Shown: positions 47,083 to 58,567 of the stretch, one piece after another
Layout of the letters: every line of letters begins with the position of its first letter
How positions within the stretch are numbered: position 1 is the first letter of the stretch
Assembly (NCBI GenBank): GCA_964035545.1
Contig: OZ037766.1
Span: 12,721,722 to 12,781,721, forward strand
Reading direction: 5' to 3'
Length of the DNA: 60,000 bases
Source of the DNA: Bugula neritina
Lineage: Eukaryota > Bryozoa > Gymnolaemata > Cheilostomatida > Bugulidae
Notes under the pieces: model-generated
The model's input: only the letters and a program-made list of their open reading frames with translations
Databases searched by the model: none
What the model was told of the DNA's origin: nothing
Made by a program: the position numbers and the translations under genes

Positions 47083-48530
47083 CTAATTGGCCATACAATG
47101 ATCTACTTTTTTCGCAGCATCCATTGTACTTTCTTGCGCACAGCCATGCAATCCCCCATTGTGCATTCTTATATAATCTCCACATGTCAGCTGATATGTC
47201 TCCTTTTTCAAATCTTTAGCGCATTGGGTAGCAAATCTGCTGAAAAATACTTTCATGCACTTCTTGGCACACCAATCATCACTAGTGCACTCTCCAAATC
47301 CTGTAAACCAAAACAACAATTTTAGAATATTTTCTAGTATTATATAGTCTGTGTTGTGTGTGTTGTGTATGTGTTGGGTGTGTTGTGTGTGTTGTGTGTG
47401 TTGTGAGTGTTGTGTGTGTAGTGTGTGTCATGTGTGTTGTGTGTGCCGTGTGTGTCTCGTGTGTGTTTGTGTGCAGTGTGTGTTTGTATCAGTGTCATAA
47501 GTTGTATTAGAAGAAGCGGCTAATATATCTCATGTTTTACATCAGAGCATTTACCGAAACTTTTTATTCAAACTCTTTGGTAAAAATATGTGCTGCTTTA
47601 AATTCTGAAGCGCATTCCTCAAACCTAGTTTTTAGTTAAATAAATTTACCATTGTTGAGTCTAACACCTACTAGTAGTTGTAACCTTGCCATAATTGTAA
47701 GCAACATATTAATTCCTTTATAATACTTATAAAAGCCATTAGGTTACAATTATCACATCTTAAAGTTTTCTGCTGCAACCTCTGAAGTTAGACTAAAATA
47801 AATTTATGCTGTGTTATGTATAAAATACTATTATATGCAATATGATAGTTAAGCACTATGACTTTCAAAACAGAATCAAAACATGGCTGTATCGAACATA
47901 TTGGACTATAGTTTCTGGTAATTCATATCTATAACTAAACTAAAAACAACATACTTTGAGGCTTATAAATTTTACATATTTAAAGCAAAATATGAATTTT
48001 AGAAATTATTATATTATAATTAAATTTTAGAATGAACATCAAAAAAAACAAAAGCAAAGATGATGAAGTGCCACCAGTTTAAAACCACTATACAGTTATG
48101 TTTAGCCATTGTAAATTTCATCACTATAGTAATTAGTAAAACCATAAAACATACAATTGAAATTTAGCTAAAAAATGATTGCTCACCAGATCCTGGACTA
48201 CCACAGGCCTCCCAGAAACCTTGTGTAATGATATATCTGCTACAATAGGTCTCTCTGCCGCGAGTGTTGCATAGTGGTGATCCACCAGTTTTATACTAGA
48301 AACAACAATTCAATATTTTTTATATTCTGGTAATAATAACATTTTTAATGCCTAATTCAAGAATTCAGCTACAGAAATATAAATAAATATATAGCAATCT
48401 TATCTAATGAATGGTTTCAAATACACAGTACCTGTCTAATACAGCTGAAGCACTCTTCAGTCAGTGCCTGGGAAGTTACCAGTTCAAGAATCACCATCAA
48501 TACCAGACACACTATGTATATTTTCGCCAT
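47083..48530 (-). CDS. i-type lysozyme-like gene 12 (minus strand)
   Basis: Exons, in transcript order, are 48530-48432, 48295-48187 and 47300-47083, giving 141 codons. The signal peptide (MAKIYIVCLVLMVILELVTS) is followed by QALTEECFSCIRQ. Exon 2 begins YKTGGSPLCNTRGRETYC, with Lys at the catalytic Glu position and no Asp after the Cys. SRYIITQGFWEACGSPGS follows. Exon 3 has SDDWCAKKC, RFATQCAKDL, LTCGDYIRMHNGGLHGC and HCMAN. The usual RC before AK is QC, and PDGC is LHGC. A TG-rich repeat lies in intron 2 next to exon 3. It forms a tandem duplicate pair with gene 13. Confidence 0.92.
47345..47490. repeat. degenerate TG repeat in intron 2 of gene 12
   Basis: gtgttgtgtgtgttgtgtatg-type units, read on the gene strand as ACACAACACAC, about 50 bp upstream of exon 3. 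Gene 15 has a CA repeat at the same intron position. Confidence 0.9.
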
Positions 48531-48692
48531 CCTTTTCTGTCAAATATTTTGAATAACTTTTTTAGACAATTATATAAATATACAATTACATAACAGTATA
48601 AAATTCAATTGCTTGTAAAAGACTGCCTTTAATACTTGTTTGTGTCAAAACAATACAAATAAAGCATATTTTAAACAACACTAGTATCTTAC

Positions 48693-48905
48693 CTTTTAGC
48701 TATAGAATAAGTGTGAATTACCTTAACTGCTGATACTAAAACTTATGCTGTGGACACTGAAGGAGTGGCCTTTCAGATGGTAAACTTGCAGAAGGAATTG
48801 CATTAATATAATATGATGCAAATGTTGACAGTTTATCTAATACCTGTTATTGTAGTGCTGCATGCAGAGTCAACCTTGTATTAAATATCCAACCTTCCAA
48901 TTATA
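48693..48905 (-). promoter_or_regulatory. promoter and non-coding exon module of gene 12
   Basis: Same module as gene 11. It reads ggttggatatttaatacaag, the gcatgcagcactacaataac block and taccatctgaaaggccactc, and ends agctaaaag/gtaag at 48693. Confidence 0.6.
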
Positions 48906-48909
48906 GAGA

Positions 48910-49469
48910 CGTTATTCTTTTACACAGTCTTGCGAAATTTATAATTCAACAGCTACTTTTTCATATATAAAACATTTAAAGAAATAATATTTTAGACCAC
49001 CACTGCTCTATAATTGGCATTTATTGATATATTATACGATACACATTCGTAGTAGGCAATACAAATAACAGTCTGTATTATATTTAATCATTTTGTAAAG
49101 CTACTTATAATTACAAATGCGGTTGTATATAACTGGCATAATTATAGATCTTGCAATGTTTGTTTTTCACATTACCCGCATTTTTCTGCAACTGTGCTAA
49201 ATGGCCTTCATTTTGAACAAACATTCGACTCAAAGAACGACATTAAGAGATTTATGGCTTAGAGATGTGCATGACACCAGCACTGAAGATGCTCTGCATT
49301 GTCAACCCCGACAGACTATTGCTTCTCTCAATACTTGTCTAGATATACATCTTTATTTTCTGCTTTCAAGAAACCAATTGAACTATAAACTAACTCAGGA
49401 TACACAAACTCATTAAACAGAGTAGTAACCAATCATTAGGCAACATTCCGCCTACTATATAAAATGTCT
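48910..49469. other. upstream flank of gene 12
   Basis: Aligns with flanks of genes 11 and 13 (aattataagtagctttacaa-type and tttattttctgctttcaag blocks). A 71-codon frame at 49201-49416 has no recognisable domain. Confidence 0.5.
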
Positions 49470-49692
49470 TGCAATTTTACAGTCACTATCCCTGTGAGAA
49501 CCCTTGATGGAAAAGATTTTTCCTTAAAGTAGGCTAATAATGAAGACTTATTCATATGTGACACAGGAGCAATTATGGCTAGATCATGCTCTTCCTAACA
49601 TCACCAATTGCCTTTACTGAGGTTGAAACACATAACTTTATGTTTATTTTAAACAAACGCTCTAAGATTTAGACAACGGCTTCTTCCAATAT
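49470..49692 (-). mobile_element. tRNA-SINE, copy 7
   Basis: Tail side cagtcactatccctgtgaga, body gctcttcctaacatcaccaa, B-box complement ggttgaaacacat (eroded), and head side agacaacggcttctt. The same SINE with the same right flank (ccagtcaatagaactttatt) is present at 53825-54013, so it predates that duplication. Confidence 0.8.
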
Positions 49693-50683
49693 TCCAGTCA
49701 ATAGAACTTTATTGAAAATTTCAATAAAATACAATATGCAGAAATGCTCACATGGTATTACAAGGAAGTGAACCAAGAATATTAAACCACATCACTTTTT
49801 GAATTTTAGAATAAATATGATGACTTTATAAAGTTGCTACAATTAATACTCATAAACTTTGCTATCACTTTCATTGTCAAAATTTATTTCCACAACCAAC
49901 GCTTCATCTTCTGAAAGTTGAGACAGTTACAATAGCCAAATTTAATTGTCCAATCCAAATTTGGTAATTTTATATCAACTTTATATGTTATATTATTGCA
50001 GTGAAATACTTAAATCCCATTACATATAGTGACATGCATCACAATCTATTATCGTTATAGCTATAGAACATTACACACATGTGTAACACCAGCGCCAATC
50101 TGCTCCAGGCTTTAATGTCAACAGCTGAATGCTCTGTTTCCTATACTTACCTGGTGCTGCATCAATCCGCTTCTAAATTTCACACTTCTGAGCAATTTTT
50201 TCAACAACCTGCATTTTAATATTACTTAAAAATCTTTTCTACTAAAATGTATACATCATTTGTTTAACTCCTAAATGGTTTTACATGTGTGTGCATCTCT
50301 AGTGCTGTTATAGAATAATGTGTCTCTGTTTTTGCCTTAACTTCTATGCATGATGGCATTAAAGGAATAGTAGCTTTGGCAATTGAAGCAATACTTTAAA
50401 CACTTTAGCCAGATTACATGTCTTGCTCTTGGCTGATTTTATGAACACTATGCTATAACAATATATAGACAGAGTTATAGTTTTAGAAAATTTCAGCGAT
50501 CATCCTTAGATGATTGTTAGTCTACATTTCTTACAGTTCACTCACCTAGATTGTGTGGCAGTCCAACATTTAAATTTATATAATGTTAAATACTTTAGCA
50601 ACAGCTATTATATATAATATATGCTTTTATGATTGTTACACTTAGGTTTGAGTGGATCTACAAGCTACATTATGCTGGATAGA
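49693..50683. other. duplicated flank, then unique spacer
   Basis: 49693 to about 50010 aligns with 54014-54415 (attgaaaatttcaataaaat, acaatatgcagaaatgctca). From there to the dead gene copy nothing is recognised. Confidence 0.5.
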
Positions 50684-51030
50684 ATGAGCAGAAAAATTTA
50701 TCTGGTAATATATTGTTTATAAGATATATGTTAAGAACTGGCTATCTCTCAGATACATGTTGATGGTTGTCTTAGCTGTTTAAGACAGGTATACTGTTAT
50801 TTCAATTTTATAACCAAAAAAAACAATTGAAACTAATTAAATTTTGATATAGCAATTCATCTATATATACATGTCTATTCAAAATTTGATGGTTTGCTTT
50901 TCTATTTTTGTTTTTCTGAAGGCATAAAAATGGTGTTAACAAATGTTACTAGAAATATAGTAGCTATAATTTTTGTGGAAAATACATAATAACACCACTT
51001 TTTAGCATGCTTCAGGTAGAAAATAATTTG
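50684..51030 (+). pseudogene. decayed i-type lysozyme-like copy, exons 1-2 only
   Basis: The exon 1 relic at 50684-50788 starts like gene 10 (MSRKIYLVIYCL), then has two in-frame stops. It recovers near the end as CLSCLRQ followed by a donor gtatac. The exon 2 relic at 50923-51030 reads HKNGVNKCY, then a stop, then NFCGKYIITPLF. The FWxxCG motif is destroyed (LFSMLQVE). The acceptor is ggcat instead of agcat, and a donor-like gtgagt follows at 51031. I found no exon 3 downstream. The lone plus-strand copy among minus-strand genes, it is a dead member of the Lys-type group. Confidence 0.85.
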
Positions 51031-51039
51031 GTGAGTTGT

Positions 51040-51794
51040 AGCGCTGCATGTTATATGTTCTAAGCAATTAACAGCTTTATTTTGCTAAAATGAAAATGTT
51101 GCAAGTTTATTTGGTTTAAAGTGTTTTGTTTAGTTGTAATATGTTTGCTCAAATTATAGGTAAATTGAATCTAAAAATACATAAATTAAGCTAACAAACT
51201 AAGTCTTTATTGGAGAATATATTAACTAAAGTATGCCATAAAACAATGACTCAATTTGTATCTTTAATTCAAATGTCAAACATGATTATTGGAATTTATC
51301 TGATATTTATATTATACTTTTTAAAGTTTAGTTTAAATAGATATTTTGATACTTTATAAAATAATTGAATGTAGAAAAAACTTTTTTATTATTTATATGC
51401 AGCACAAATTTTTTAACTATAAAAACTAGTTAAGTGTTAACTTCAAAAATGACTTAGTACGTTATTTTGACTTGTATGTACTTATAAATTTCAAATAATA
51501 TTCTTATATCTTATTTGTATGTGATGTATTGTATTGTTTAACAAAAAAACTGACAAAATTGCTGATATAATCTTAGAGATTAAATTAGAAGATGTAAATG
51601 GCATTATTTCAAGCAAATTTATATTGTAGATATAATATTTTTAACATTTCTCTATTGCAATTTTATTTCCTAATTAGACGATAGTAGTAGTCAACACTTT
51701 ACAGTGAATTTATTAATACTCTGAAACAGAAATATCTGGAATTAGCTAAAGCTGGTCCAATAAACAAATGTATTTAGTATATTCCAGCTGTTAG
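51040..51794. other. spacer; later part duplicated
   Basis: No exon 3 for the dead copy was found here. From about 51600 it aligns with 46165-46320. Confidence 0.5.
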
Positions 51795-51975
51795 TTAAGC
51801 CCTTGATAGAAAATTTTTTTTTAAAGAGGACTAATGTTTTTTTGGTGTGGCCCATAAGTGACTATATGCGACTATAAATGCTGCACCTATAAGCATCACC
51901 ATTGGTGCTTAGATTTGAACCCCTCACCTCATGCTTATTAGGCCAGTACTTGAACCACTACACCACAACTGCTAC
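51795..51975 (-). mobile_element. tRNA-SINE, copy 8
   Basis: Diverged inverted copy: taagcatcaccattggtgct, B-box region tttgaacccctcacctc, head side aaccactacaccacaactgc. Positional counterpart of copy 5. Confidence 0.75.
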
Positions 51976-52276
51976 TTTCACTGAATATTTCAGCCATACA
52001 AATTTAATCGAATAATTAGTCAAAAAAATTTATAGATAAATCTGCAGAACTAATCTAACTGACTAAAAATATATTTTTCCTTAATATTAAATTCACACCA
52101 TGCTTTTGAACATTTGTTTTATTTAAAAGAAGAAATCAATTACACATAACTTTAGATATGCAAGAACTTCAAGCTGTTGAGTGAGTATTACTATTAAGAA
52201 AAAGAAGAACTTTCATACATTGTAAATTAGAAATTGAAATCAAGCAATAAGCAGCAGTTTATTGCTTTTTTAGGTT

Positions 52277-53004
52277 CTAATTGGCCATACAACGATCTAC
52301 TTCTTTCGCAGCTGCTTCTGTACTTCCTTGTGCACAGCCACCAGGTCCTCCGTTGTGCATTCTTATATAATCTCCACATGTCAGCTGATATGTCTCCTTT
52401 TTCAACTCTTTAGCACATCGAGAAGCATAACTGTTGAAATATACTTTCATACACCTCCTAGCACACCAATCATCGCTAGTGCACTTCACAAACCCTGTAA
52501 ACCAAAACAACGATTTTTTAAATATTCTATGAAGTGCTTTATCAGTTTGAAAACCGTTACAACTATTATTAACCATAATAAATGCCATCACTATAGAAAT
52601 TTATAGTAAAACTTTAAAACATAAAATTAAAATTTAGCTTAAGAATGGTTGCTTACCAGATCCCAAACTACCACAGGCCTTCCAGAATTCTTCTGTAATG
52701 ATATATCTGCTACAATAAGTTTCTCCGTGGCGCCTGTTGCAAATGTCTGATCCACCAGTTTTATACTAAAACAACAATATAATATCTTTTTATGCTTTGG
52801 TTTTAATAACATTTTGATGCAGAATTTAGCAATTCAGCTGCAAAAATGTGGATCCATATATAAGTGATTTCATCTATAATGAGCAGTTCATATACACAGT
52901 ACCTGTCTGATACAGCTGAAACATTCTTCAGTCAGTGTCTGAGAAGTTACCAGTTCAAGAACCACCATCAGTACCAGACACACTATGTGTATTTTTGGCG
53001 TCAT
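52277..53004 (-). CDS. i-type lysozyme-like gene 13 (minus strand)
   Basis: Exons, in transcript order, are 53004-52903, 52765-52657 and 52494-52277, giving 142 codons. Introns are the shortest in the array, with intron 2 only 162 bp. The signal peptide begins MTPKIHIVCLVLMVVLELVT, one codon longer than in gene 12; QTLTEECFSCIRQ follows. Exon 2 is YKTGGSDICNRRHGETYC, with Lys at the Glu position and no Asp. SRYIITEEFWKACGSLGS follows. Exon 3 has SDDWCARRC, NSYASRCAKEL, KETYQLTCGDYIRMHNGGPGGC and RCMAN. An open frame continues through intron 2 into exon 3, but the conserved splice sites argue against its use. A complement of aataaa lies at 52258-52263. Confidence 0.92.
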
Positions 53005-53190
53005 TTTCTGTTGAACATTATGAATAATTTTTTTAGACACTTACTATATCAATATACAATCATAACACAACAATAACTTGAATTTCTAGCAAAAGTTGTC
53101 ATAACCTGCACTTAATTTACTTCATCTGTCAAAACAATACAATTGAAGCTTCTGTCAAGCTGCATATCTTAAACAGCACAAGAAACTTAC

Positions 53191-53410
53191 CTTTTAGTTA
53201 AAGATTGAATGTAACTTTACCTGATTATACGGACACTAAAACTTATGCTGTGGACACTAAAGGAGTAGCCTTTCAGATGGTAAACTTGCAGAAGAAATCA
53301 CATTAATATAATATGAAGCAAATGCATGTTGACAGTTTATCTAATACCTGTTATTGTAGTGCTGCATGCTGAGTGAACTTTGTATATTAAACATCCACCC
53401 TTTCAATCAT
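53191..53410 (-). promoter_or_regulatory. promoter and non-coding exon module of gene 13
   Basis: Same module as genes 11, 12 and 15: gcatgcagcactac-like block, aggtattagataaactgtca, taccatctgaaaggctactc, and the donor in actaaaag/gtaag at 53191. Confidence 0.6.
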
Positions 53411-53419
53411 GGAGCTGTC

Positions 53420-53824
53420 ATTATTTTACACAGCCTTATGAAATTTATAATCAAATAGCTAAATTTGTATTTATAAAAACATGAGTTGAAATAAAATCTC
53501 AGACCAACGCTGCTCTATATTTAGCATCTATAGTTATATTATATGTTACACACAGTATATAAATAGCACTCTGTATTATATCTAAACATTTATAAAGCTA
53601 CCCATAATTACAAATTTGCAGTTGCATATAACTGGCATAATTATAGATGTTGTAATACTTGTTTAGATATATAATTTTATTTTCTGCTTTCAAGGAACCA
53701 ACTAAACTATAAACTAACCCAGAATACACAAACTCATCAAACAGATTATTATTGCATCATCAAAATATAGAATGCCTGTTTAACTGCAGCAGAAGGCAAT
53801 ATTCCACCTACTGTAAGAGAACCT
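53420..53824. other. upstream flank of gene 13
   Basis: Aligns with the flanks of genes 11 and 12 (ttgcatataactggcataat; ttattattgcatcatcaaaa is shared with gene 11 only). No gene. Confidence 0.5.
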
Positions 53825-54013
53825 CATGATCTATGTGAGAACCCCTGATACAATGGTTTTTTTTAAAAGGACTGAAGATTTATTCAAATGTGACACAGGA
53901 GCAATTATGACTGAATGCTTCTGCTAACGTCACCAATGGCCTTTACTGGGGCTCAAACCCATGACTTTGTGTTTACTAAGCCAATGCTCTAGGCTTTAGA
54001 CAACGGCTTCTCC
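53825..54013 (-). mobile_element. tRNA-SINE, copy 9
   Basis: Tail side tatgtgagaacccctgatac, body gtcaccaatggcctttactg, B-box complement ggctcaaaccc, head side agacaacggcttctcc. Positional counterpart of copy 7. Confidence 0.8.
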
Positions 54014-55115
54014 CTATATTCCAGTCACTATATGACTTTATTGAAAATTTCAATAAAATACAATATGCAGAAATGCTCACACAGTATCAAAAGTAAATGA
54101 ACCAAGAACATTTACAACCGCATCACTTCTTGATCTTTAGAATAAATACTACAGCGTTATAAAACTGCTACAATTAATACTCATAAGCTTTTTAAAATGC
54201 AGTGGTGGTCTTCTATCACCCATTACTCTGCAATACATAACCTATTTTCACCATTATTGCCATCAATTTAATTGTCAAAATCTGCTTCCACACCCAGCAC
54301 TCTATCTTCTGAAGATGTGAGACAGTTATATACAAGAATTAACTTTACCTGTTCAGCCAGAGTTCGACAATTTTATATCGTCAACTATATGTGTTACATT
54401 ATCTCAATGAATTACTATTTTGGTATCTGAAACAAACACTTTTGCTTTTCTTTCTGGTCATGTATGCAGCAGTGCATTTAAAGTCGAAAAGTTTCACAAC
54501 CATTATATTTTGTTACAATTACTTCTCTATGCATTTCAAAGCACCTGATGGCATGCTTGTAGACTTGTTGATTGAGTATAGCATTTTTTATATTAGATAT
54601 ATAATTGCCATAAAAAAATATTAATATTTCAGTGACAATTTTCAAAGTTCTAAATTTATAGATACCAAAATGTCTTATATATAAGAAATTTGATAGTTTA
54701 TGCACTGCATTACTTAGTTTAATTAAATTTTATTTATTTTTGATCAACTAGAATTCACTGTGCAATCTTGTGAACAGTAAAAAGATATAGAATGAACACA
54801 AAGTGCTGATGCTTGCCATATCAATTAAACTGATGTCTGTATGAAAATGCATAACTTGCATTATCTGTAACACATTTACTAAGATAACATTATTTTTTAT
54901 AACCAACAGAGCATATATGCGAAGTTTAAAAAAGTGTTTTTTGCACTAACAGCTTTATTTGTTGAATATATATATATATATTACACATGTCATTAAATTG
55001 GATAGTTCTTGCACACAAACATACTTTTCATATCTTAGTTAGTTAATATTAATAAGGTTAATAGATATTGAATTGATGGAAGTATACAAGAGAAACTGTT
55101 ATTTTAAGTAGATGA
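54014..55115. other. duplicated flank, then spacer before gene 14
   Basis: 54014 to about 54415 aligns with 49693-50010. A (TA)-rich run lies near 54967-54981. Frames of 75-77 codons near 54391-54705 have no recognisable domain. Confidence 0.5.
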
Positions 55116-55122
55116 AAATTAT

Positions 55123-57005
55123 CTAAGGACGACGGCCATTAAGTAGTAAAACATTCATATCTGTCATACAAGCATTTATCCATCCTGCAGCTTCTTCAGT
55201 AGAAGACTTTGAACATCCATCAGGTCCTCCATCATGCAGTCTGATATAGTCTGCACAAGTCAGTTCTGTTAGTGGTTTATTCAACTGTTTAGCACATCGT
55301 TCACCATACCTGCTGAAATATGCTTTCATGCATTCCTCAGAGCACTGATCATCTCTTGCACACTCTGCAAACCCTGCAAATAGAAAAACTGGAATAACAC
55401 GAGTGTAACATCTATAGTTAATAGGTCACATATTATAAGTGTGAATAATGCTAGCAATTAGTACTGTAAAACGCAATATCTATGCATGTTATCAATTTAG
55501 ATATGTTTAGTAATTAGAAGAATATACAACTAGTTTATATATATTAAGTTTGTAAAATGGAAGAAAAACTGTATGCCCCAAGTTGCTTGTTTTTTTATGC
55601 ATTAAAATGTGTCAGATCATTTTATTATTAGCTAAAATATTGAAATATAAGAGTTTAGACTGCAGTTTTAAAGAGTTGCTACATTTTAACAAAAGTATTT
55701 TTATTAAAAACGTTAAATTGGCTTTACTAATTTTGTGGCATGCAGCATAATCTATACTTAAAATTGCCAAAATATTTTACTTTACCAATTATAAAGTATA
55801 TTGACTTTTAAATGTCTCCACAGAGCCTTGTACCATATTTTAAAGTTAAAACATCTAGCAAAATTTGTTTAAAATTGTCAAAGTCCTAAATGTGGAAAAA
55901 GTTGATCAAAGATTATAAGTATTTCTCTTGGTTAGCTATTCTTACAAATATCATGTTATATCAAAATACTTTTACAAAAGTTTATTAACACGTTTATTAG
56001 AATGAATTCAATATACATGATCATTTTTCCATCTGAATTGATTGAAGGAACCTCAAAAAATCAAACCATGAATTTATTAATAGTTTTATAACACTCTATC
56101 AGCTTAAATTGAGTTCTTTTAAATACACTAAATAAAAAATCACACAATTTTATAGTCGCCATCCTTGTGAGAAACCCCTGATGGAAACGAAAGGGTTTTT
56201 GTTTAAGCAGGTTAAGGACTTGCTTTAGATGAGACAGAGGAGCTGATGCTCTTCCTAACATCACAAATGGCCTTTGTCGGGTTCGAACCCATGACTTCGT
56301 GTTCACAAAGCAAACGCTTTAAACCCTAGACCACAGCTGCTCCCTCTTTAAATACATTAAATACTAAATACTACTTTAATATATTAAATCTAATCAACTG
56401 CACCTACTACAAATAAGGTATTTAAATTATAACTTAAAAAGTTTTTGAAAAATAAACCTTGGTGCTTAAAGCATATACCATGCTTGTTTGTATTTTCAAC
56501 TAATACTGTTAGTACGGTCAGCCATTGCTATTTTCGAGTTAGACAAATAGTCATACTTTTGAAAACTCCAAGTTGTATGCAACATGATAATTCTTCAAGT
56601 AGTATGAAGCAGCTTTACGATTAGTAAAGTTCAACTCACCCATTCCTTTTTGACCACAAGCATGCCAGAAAGGTTGTGTGATTATGTAATTTCCACAAAC
56701 ATAACTGCCATATTTCCAGCTGCATCTGTTATCACCATCTTTACGCTGCATGTCAGAAGCAACAAAATTAGGCAATCATCACGATGCTATATTGATTATA
56801 GATATATAGACATGGCTACATCAGTATTTAAATAGTTTATTACAATTTATAGCATTTTTGTTCAATAACAAATTGAAATAATCATCTTTAGGCATATTCC
56901 TTATCATACCTGTCTTAAACAGCTGAGACAATCATCAGGCAGTATCTGAGAAGTTACTAGTCCAACAGCCAGACATAATATTACCAGAGAATTTCTTTTT
57001 CTCAT
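55123..57005 (-). CDS. i-type lysozyme-like gene 14 (minus strand)
   Basis: Exons, in transcript order, are 57005-56910, 56745-56640 and 55373-55123, giving 150 codons, the longest copy. The signal peptide (MRKRNSLVILCLAVGLVTSQ) is followed by ILPDDCLSCLRQ. Exon 2 begins RKDGDNRCSWKYG, with Lys at the catalytic Glu position, Asp one residue later, and Lys at the catalytic Asp position. VCGNYIITQPFWHACGQKGM follows. Exon 3 has RDDQCSEEC, RYGERCAKQL, KPLTELTCADYIRLHDGGPDGC and ACM, then an 11-residue tail TDMNVLLLNGRRP not seen in other copies. Twelve mature Cys. A donor-like cattacag/gtaagc at 57293 suggests a non-coding first exon. It is divergent from gene 15 and closer by motif to genes 9 and 10. 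Confidence 0.92.
56148..56345 (-). mobile_element. tRNA-SINE, copy 10, in intron 2 of gene 14
   Basis: Well preserved: tagtcgccatccttgtgaga, gctcttcctaacatcacaaa, perfect B-box complement gggttcgaacccatgac, head side taaaccctagaccacagctg. Confidence 0.9.
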
Positions 57006-57292
57006 TTTATCCAGTATAGTGCAGCTTCCAGATCTACTCAAGTGTGAACATAACAATCAGAAAATTATATTATAGAACAGATCTGTTGATCATTTTAAAT
57101 AATTAGGCATTTGGATTTTATGTAAATATAATATTCATAATGTTTATAGCAGTTTCAATAGCTCATCATGTTTTTATTGTAAAAATAAGTTACAATGACA
57201 ATTCTATGTAAAACAATGAATGAGCTAAAAAGGTAAACTTAGATGTGTACAGTAAAACTTTGAATCAAATTAGTAATGACACATTTGCTTAC

Positions 57293-57345
57293 CTGTAATG
57301 CAAAGGGGAGTCACAGCAGAAGAGGAATGATGTAAGTTAAGGAAA
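57293..57345 (-). promoter_or_regulatory. probable non-coding first exon end of gene 14
   Basis: On the minus strand, tgctgtgactcccctttgca then ttacag/gtaagc gives a consensus donor 288 bp upstream of the ATG. The transcription start is not identified. Confidence 0.4.
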
Positions 57346-57349
57346 CAAC

Positions 57350-58182
57350 ACACAGATGGTACATAATGATTGAGAGACAAATAACAATTAAGTACTGTGT
57401 TTACTGGTTATCTTGATGATACCTTGATGTGATATGCAAGATGATTATATGTTAAGTACATATCATTAGGTAACTGGTTGACTTGCTATAACCCAATCAG
57501 CTACAATCTATAGTTAGAGTATTTAAAGGATTTTCTGCAGATTCCAGGATAATTCTGGTGTGTCAAGTGGAATCTGCAGCTATTTTAGTTGGCAGAACTC
57601 AGGTTCCGTGCAAAAAACTCTGTTTATTTGTGGGGTCATTTTTTGAGTTACTATAAACAAGCATTCTATATACACTGGATTTCCATTACTTTACATCATT
57701 CGAATGAATGCCATAAATGCATTTGTGGTCCTGTTTAAGTAAGAACTTATGGTTGTGCATGGTTGTAGTAACTGTTTCCAAAAATTAAGTTGCATAATTC
57801 AATCTTGGAAACCAGTGCTAGGCTCTAATTGTCTAATATAAAACACATAATTTACTCCGAAGTTATATATTGCACCTCATTTGTAATTTATAAATGAACA
57901 GATACAAAACAGACTGCCAGATATATAATGATATAAGTGCATCATATAATATTTCTATAAATGCTAGTTGTAGTGCAACAAATCTGTAATTATGGGTGTT
58001 TCATAAATGATTAAATATAATACAGATTGCTATTTATATACTATGCGTATCATATAATATAACTATAAATGCCAATTATAGAGATTTTATTTCAACTCAT
58101 GTTTTTATAAATAAATATTTAGTTATCTGATTACAAATTTCATAAGACTGTGTAAAATAATAACAGCTCTATAATTGAAAGG
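57350..58182. other. divergent intergenic region of genes 14 and 15
   Basis: No coding region seen. The part after about 57900 aligns in inverse with the upstream flanks of genes 12 and 13 (for example atttctataaatgctagttg). Confidence 0.5.
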
Positions 58183-58382
58183 TTGGATATTTAATACAAA
58201 GTTGGCTCTGCATGCAGCACTACAATAACAGGTATTAGATAAACTGCCAACATTTGCATCACATTATATTAATGCAATTCTTTCTGCAAGCTTACCATCT
58301 GAAAGGCCACTCCTTTAGTGTCCACAACATAAATTTTAGTGTCCGTAATCAGATAAAGTTACATTCAATCTTCAGCTAAAAG
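58183..58382 (+). promoter_or_regulatory. promoter and non-coding exon module of gene 15
   Basis: Plus-strand copy of the module: ggttggatatttaatacaaa, gcatgcagcactacaataac, aggtattagataaactgcca, taccatctgaaaggccactc, agctaaaag/gtaagt with the donor after 58382. The acceptor ttgacag at 58555-58561 leaves six leader bases before the ATG at 58568. Confidence 0.65.
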
Positions 58383-58567
58383 GTAAGTCTCTTGTGTTGT
58401 TCAAAACATATATAACAGCTTATATAATTAACAGAAAATTGATTTGTACTGTTTACAAAAATAGATAGTAAAAATAATTTGTGTGCAAGAAATTGAACAT
58501 ATTTTTGTGTAACTGTATAATGACATGACAGCCAAAATATGTTATTCAAAATATTTGACAGAAAAGG

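Noticed and set aside
49201-49416. 71-codon open frame upstream of gene 12
   Set aside because: It does not persist in the aligned flanks of genes 11 and 13 and has no domain.
52495-52591. In-frame extension of gene 13 exon 3 into the intron
   Set aside because: The acceptor tttacag/gg and the phase match the other genes; the extension is a chance opening of a short intron.
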